From: an uncultured Oscillospiraceae bacterium
GTDB taxonomy: Bacteria > Bacillota > Clostridia > Oscillospirales > Ruminococcaceae
Reading direction: 5' to 3'
DNA length: 16,556 bases
Assembly (NCBI GenBank): GCA_934446355.1
Contig: CAKSEC010000026.1
Span: forward strand, 1-16,556
The position numbers and the translations under genes are program-made. Below the pieces are notes generated by a model. The model was given only the letters and a program-made list of their open reading frames with translations, was not told where the DNA came from and did no database searches. This document shows, piece by piece, positions 14,662 to 16,556 of this stretch. Within the stretch, counting starts at the first letter, position 1, and each line of letters begins with the position of its first letter.

Positions 14662-14800
14662 TTTCGGTCTCCTTCAATCTCGTTACTTCCCGGTTCAGTT
14701 CTGTGATAGCCTTCTTAATACGAATCTGGTTACGGACCCACAACAGCGCGGCAATGATCCATAACGCAGCCACCGAGTATTGCATCACTTCAAGCATCAT
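14552..14800 (-). CDS. Small membrane protein with coiled coil, overlapping the HTH gene
   Basis: An 82-residue open frame starting with ATGATG at 14800. Residues ~8-22 form a clear transmembrane helix (YSVAALWIIAALLWV) followed by a basic RNQIRIKK stretch, which predicts the N-terminus outside and the rest in the cytoplasm. Residues ~28-48 have coiled-coil character (AITELNREVTRLKETENEQ). The last ~36 residues are read in another frame across the start of the HTH gene, an overlap of 110 bases, and look like low-information sequence. The ribosome site is weak (GGGAAA about twelve bases away). The membrane helix argues for a real gene; the long overlap and poor start site argue for caution. 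It has no known function and could be an unusual lysis-related or signalling peptide. Confidence 0.5.
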   Translation of the reverse strand: MMLEVMQYSVAALWIIAALLWVRNQIRIKKAITELNREVTRLKETENEQSIAREILSAKIAVNERATSPLTAETGGSVRPES

Positions 14801-14906
14801 TTTGAATATTTTCCCTTTCCCTCAAAAGTTGTGAATTTGTTTTGCCTCAGAACGGTTTTTACCGTAGGTGTCTATAGCTTAGGTAATAAACGGTGCGCGC
14901 TGGAAT

Positions 14907-15022
14907 GAAAAAACGCAGTATTCTCAGTCGTTTGAGGTGCGTTGCGGAGTATCCGATTTTTGCCCCTCAAAATGACCCTAAAATCGGATATGCGCAAGGA
15001 CCTAAAAAAGTTGCGTTTTCTC
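14907..15022. repeat. Nested inverted repeats (three stacked stems)
   Basis: Three nested stems fit one axis. Outer: GAAAAAACGCA (14907-14917) with TGCGTTTTCTC (15012-15022), ten of eleven pairs. Middle: TTGCG (14942-14946) with CGCAA (14993-14997). Inner: TATCCGATTTT (14950-14960) with AAAATCGGATA (14980-14990), eleven perfect pairs around a 19-base loop. The two inner stems are separated only by a 3/2 internal loop, so they would form one long helix. No U-tract follows on either strand, so it is not a simple terminator. Confidence 0.7.
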
Positions 15023-15032
15023 CTTCCTGCGA

Positions 15033-15082
15033 GGCGTCAAAACCCTCTCGCGCCGCTACCGGTGCGCTCGGATTTTGACGCC
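15033..15082. repeat. Perfect 10-bp inverted repeat with internal hairpin
   Basis: GGCGTCAAAA (15033-15042) is repeated in inverse at 15073-15082 (TTTTGACGCC) around a 30-base loop. The loop itself can form CGC-CCG/CGG-GCG pairing with one mismatch. A smaller CCCAT-CTG-ATGGG hairpin follows immediately (15081-15093). Confidence 0.7.
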
Positions 15083-15168
15083 CATCTGATGGGTGGGCAT
15101 AGTAGTCAGACGAAGCGCGAAAAATTGCCGATTTTTTGCCCCTCAAAGCCTTGATATTACTGGCTTTT

Positions 15169-15240
15169 ACACCCGGCAGGTCATGTGCAGCGCCTCAAGC
15201 CGAAAAATAGGCCGTTTTTGGGTACTCGTCTGCCGGGTGT
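15169..15240. repeat. Perfect 11-bp inverted repeat at the 59-residue gene stop
   Basis: ACACCCGGCAG (15169-15179) and CTGCCGGGTGT (15230-15240) are perfect inverted copies separated by 50 bases. The right arm includes the last base of the stop codon of the 59-residue gene. Neither strand has a T-run after the stem, so it is not a typical terminator; it could protect the mRNA 3' end or delimit a structured RNA. Confidence 0.7.
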
Positions 15241-15419
15241 CAGCCAGCATAATCGAAGCACTCCAGCTCGACAGATATCTCGCTCTCGGCTTCCTCGTCG
15301 ACCGCCACATATACGTCGCCATCGACGGGAACGGATAGCTGTGAGCAGTCAAGATACTCTCCCGTAGCTCGGGTAAAAGCAGCATCGTCGATCTCCGTAA
15401 TTCTGAAATATCGTCCCAT
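15240..15419 (-). CDS. Small acidic phage protein of unknown function
   Basis: A 59-residue protein. The start is ATG 15419 (MGRYFRITEIDDAAF) with a strong GGAGGG site six bases upstream. The same frame is open further upstream, but that part overlaps the end of the PP-loop gene in another frame and lacks a ribosome site. The product is acidic with many D/E residues and hydrophobic beta-type stretches (DGDVYVAVDEEAESE, ISVELECFDYAG). I have a sense that similar small proteins occur in phages of gut Oscillospiraceae, but no function is known. It follows the PP-loop gene by 19 bases and probably shares its transcript. Confidence 0.8.
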   Translation of the reverse strand: MGRYFRITEIDDAAFTRATGEYLDCSQLSVPVDGDVYVAVDEEAESEISVELECFDYAG

Positions 15420-15438
15420 TATTTTCCCTCCATTTCGA

Positions 15439-16556
15439 CTAAAACATACTGATTTGGTCCGTTTCCCCAGGAACGTCCTCCCAGCCAACACCGATATAGT
15501 CCAGCACACGCCCCCAGCCGTACCACTCACCGTTTTCGTCCTGAAGCACATGCTTCATCCAGAACTCCCATTCCTGCGGATTCTGCTCCCGCAGCAGGTC
15601 AAAGCGGTGCGGTCGCTTTTCCAAGGTAATGCCGAAGCCACACATGGAGCATCCGGTACGTTGCGCAAGCGTCGTCCGGAGCGTAATGCTGTCAAGACGA
15701 TCCGGCTCCGTAGCCGCAATCTCGCGGATATATGCGGCCGTATAATGCGTCCCGTCGGCATCTACACCGACAATCTCGCCGTACACTTCTGGCACCGGCG
15801 CGTCCAGGACCCTGTTGAGGCGAAGCACATCTTGTCGACTGAAGATTGCAAAAGGCGCGCTGCGCTTCGTGCCGGGTGAGATGTAGTTGCAGCCGTTGAG
15901 CATGAGAGCCTTCTGCCGACGTCCTCCCTCGGAAGCCATAAGGCCCATCATCGGAAAACGCCCGCTCTCTTTGGCATAATCATCGCATGGCTTTTCCTTC
16001 AGATAATAGCAGCACTTGTCCGATACAAGGAAAGACGCCGCGGCATAGCCGAGAGCTGCTCCCTCTGCATCGGCACCGCCAAATTTCTCAAGCCATTTCT
16101 GCGAAAGCTTCATGCGCGTATTCTTCCGGTAGCCGCCAAACTCTCCGGTTTCGCCCGTGATAATAGCATGGCGGACGGTGGCATTCTTCTCGGACGGATG
16201 CTGCAGCAGACTGATCTTTCCGGCAATCTCCTTTGACAAGACGGGCCAACCGAGCTCCTTGATCACGTTGACCTTGGAGCGCAGCGGTTTGAGCGCGGTC
16301 ACGCCCAGCTCTTTATGCACGCGCCGGATGCTTTTGTCCTCCAACACGGACACGGAAACTGCGGGAAGGTCAATACCGATCGAGCGAAGGAAGCATAGCA
16401 GCGTAATGCTGTCGAGGCCACCGACCGCCACATAGGCCATGCCATCGATCTGCGGATGCTCCAGGAACTTATACGCGGTCTCTTCGGCATGCGCAACCTT
16501 GAAATCGTAATCGCGTTGCTGCATGGCACAGAAGCTCGCAATGCGTTCTTCAGAAC
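15439..16556 (-). CDS. PP-loop / PAPS-reductase-family protein, 5' end cut off by window edge
   Basis: The frame is open up to the right edge of the window. A methionine at 16524 exists, but it has no ribosome site and the codons before it (ending ERIASFCA) read as natural protein, so the true start is probably outside. Numbering from that methionine, residues ~30-45 hold the PP-loop: V-GGLDS instead of the usual S-GGKDS. A CCYYLKEKP motif follows at 171-179 (usual C-C-x3-K-x2-P of the family), Cys212, and a GCSMCGFG motif at 291-298. The Cys pairs suggest a metal site, as in phage members of this family. Such genes occur in phages of Firmicutes, possibly in nucleotide or sulfur chemistry or DNA modification (like DndC), but no other modification gene lies in the window. 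The substrate is unknown. Confidence 0.82.
   Translation of the reverse strand, partial: SEERIASFCAMQQRDYDFKVAHAEETAYKFLEHPQIDGMAYVAVGGLDSITLLCFLRSIGIDLPAVSVSVLEDKSIRRVHKELGVTALKPLRSKVNVIKELGWPVLSKEIAGKISLLQHPSEKNATVRHAIITGETGEFGGYRKNTRMKLSQKWLEKFGGADAEGAALGYAAASFLVSDKCCYYLKEKPCDDYAKESGRFPMMGLMASEGGRRQKALMLNGCNYISPGTKRSAPFAIFSRQDVLRLNRVLDAPVPEVYGEIVGVDADGTHYTAAYIREIAATEPDRLDSITLRTTLAQRTGCSMCGFGITLEKRPHRFDLLREQNPQEWEFWMKHVLQDENGEWYGWGRVLDYIGVGWEDVPGETDQISMF

Larger units (their letters stand above)
14801..15239. other. Noncoding region with an array of inverted repeats
   Basis: About 440 bases with no convincing gene on either strand; short open frames exist but lack ribosome sites or protein-like composition. 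The region contains at least four long inverted repeats (listed separately), a GCCCCTCAAA-type motif repeated at 14962 and 15138 with further near-copies, and ACGGT/ACCGT repeats at 14850-14895. It separates the PP-loop/59-residue gene pair from the HTH and packaging genes. It could encode a structured RNA, or hold a DNA-level site such as the packaging (pac/cos) region. Confidence 0.55.

Noticed and set aside
14893..15154. Two small plus-strand frames of 61 and 70 residues in the inverted-repeat region
   Set aside because: They have no ribosome site, no protein-like pattern and run through the inverted repeats.
15169..15240. Intrinsic terminator after the 59-residue gene
   Set aside because: The stem is strong but the loop is 50 bases and no T-run follows on either strand.
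14881..15240. CRISPR array
   Set aside because: The repeats are inverted and irregularly spaced, and no regular repeat-spacer unit is present.
15420..15551. A longer version of the 59-residue protein starting at 15551
   Set aside because: The extension overlaps the PP-loop gene in another frame and lacks a ribosome site, while ATG 15419 has GGAGGG at ideal spacing.

Overview
This window is a stretch of the late (morphogenesis) region of a tailed phage or prophage. Every confident protein gene lies on the minus strand, so the biological order runs from the right end of the window (16556) to the left end (1). The genes are packed with 1-14 base overlaps and purine-rich Shine-Dalgarno sites, DNA is moderately GC-rich by eye, and the proteins look like those of siphophages infecting gut Clostridia (Oscillospiraceae/Ruminococcaceae-like). 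The host assignment is an inference from protein style; no host gene, integrase or attachment site is visible. The head-gene order (small terminase, large terminase, portal, MuF-type minor head protein, scaffold, major capsid, connectors) is of the SPP1 type, and the tape measure plus tail terminator indicate a long non-contractile tail.

Region by region, in transcription order. (1) 16556-15240: the end of a PP-loop/PAPS-reductase-like gene, cut by the window edge, and a 59-residue acidic protein. (2) 15239-14801: about 440 bases without a convincing gene but full of long perfect inverted repeats and a repeated GCCCCTCAAA motif. (3) 14800-14443: a small membrane/coiled-coil protein whose frame overlaps a 72-residue Cro/CI-type HTH protein. 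(4) 14442-14246: a noncoding gap with two strong hairpins and a 10-base palindrome. (5) 14245-9412: small and large terminase, a 69-residue protein, portal, and a minor head protein with a CdiA-CT-like nuclease fused to its C-terminus. (6) 9411-9190: a noncoding interval holding a structured leader for the scaffold gene and, on the opposite strand, a promoter followed directly by a compact foldable RNA with a U-tract. (7) 9189-7327: scaffold, major capsid, a 56-residue C2H2 zinc-finger protein and a 70-residue possible head-decoration protein. (8) 7311-5648: four head-tail joining proteins. (9) 5660-1: tail tube, two tail-assembly chaperones, tape measure, a Dit-like protein and a hub/Tal-like protein that runs off the left edge.

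Together the genes package DNA (terminase plus portal), build the procapsid (scaffold, capsid, MuF), close and connect the head, and assemble the tail from tube to tip. The most unusual elements are the nuclease-armed minor head protein with no visible immunity partner, the candidate antisense small RNA at its 3' end, the inverted-repeat array upstream of the packaging genes, and a large terminase whose usual first nuclease aspartate reads as valine.
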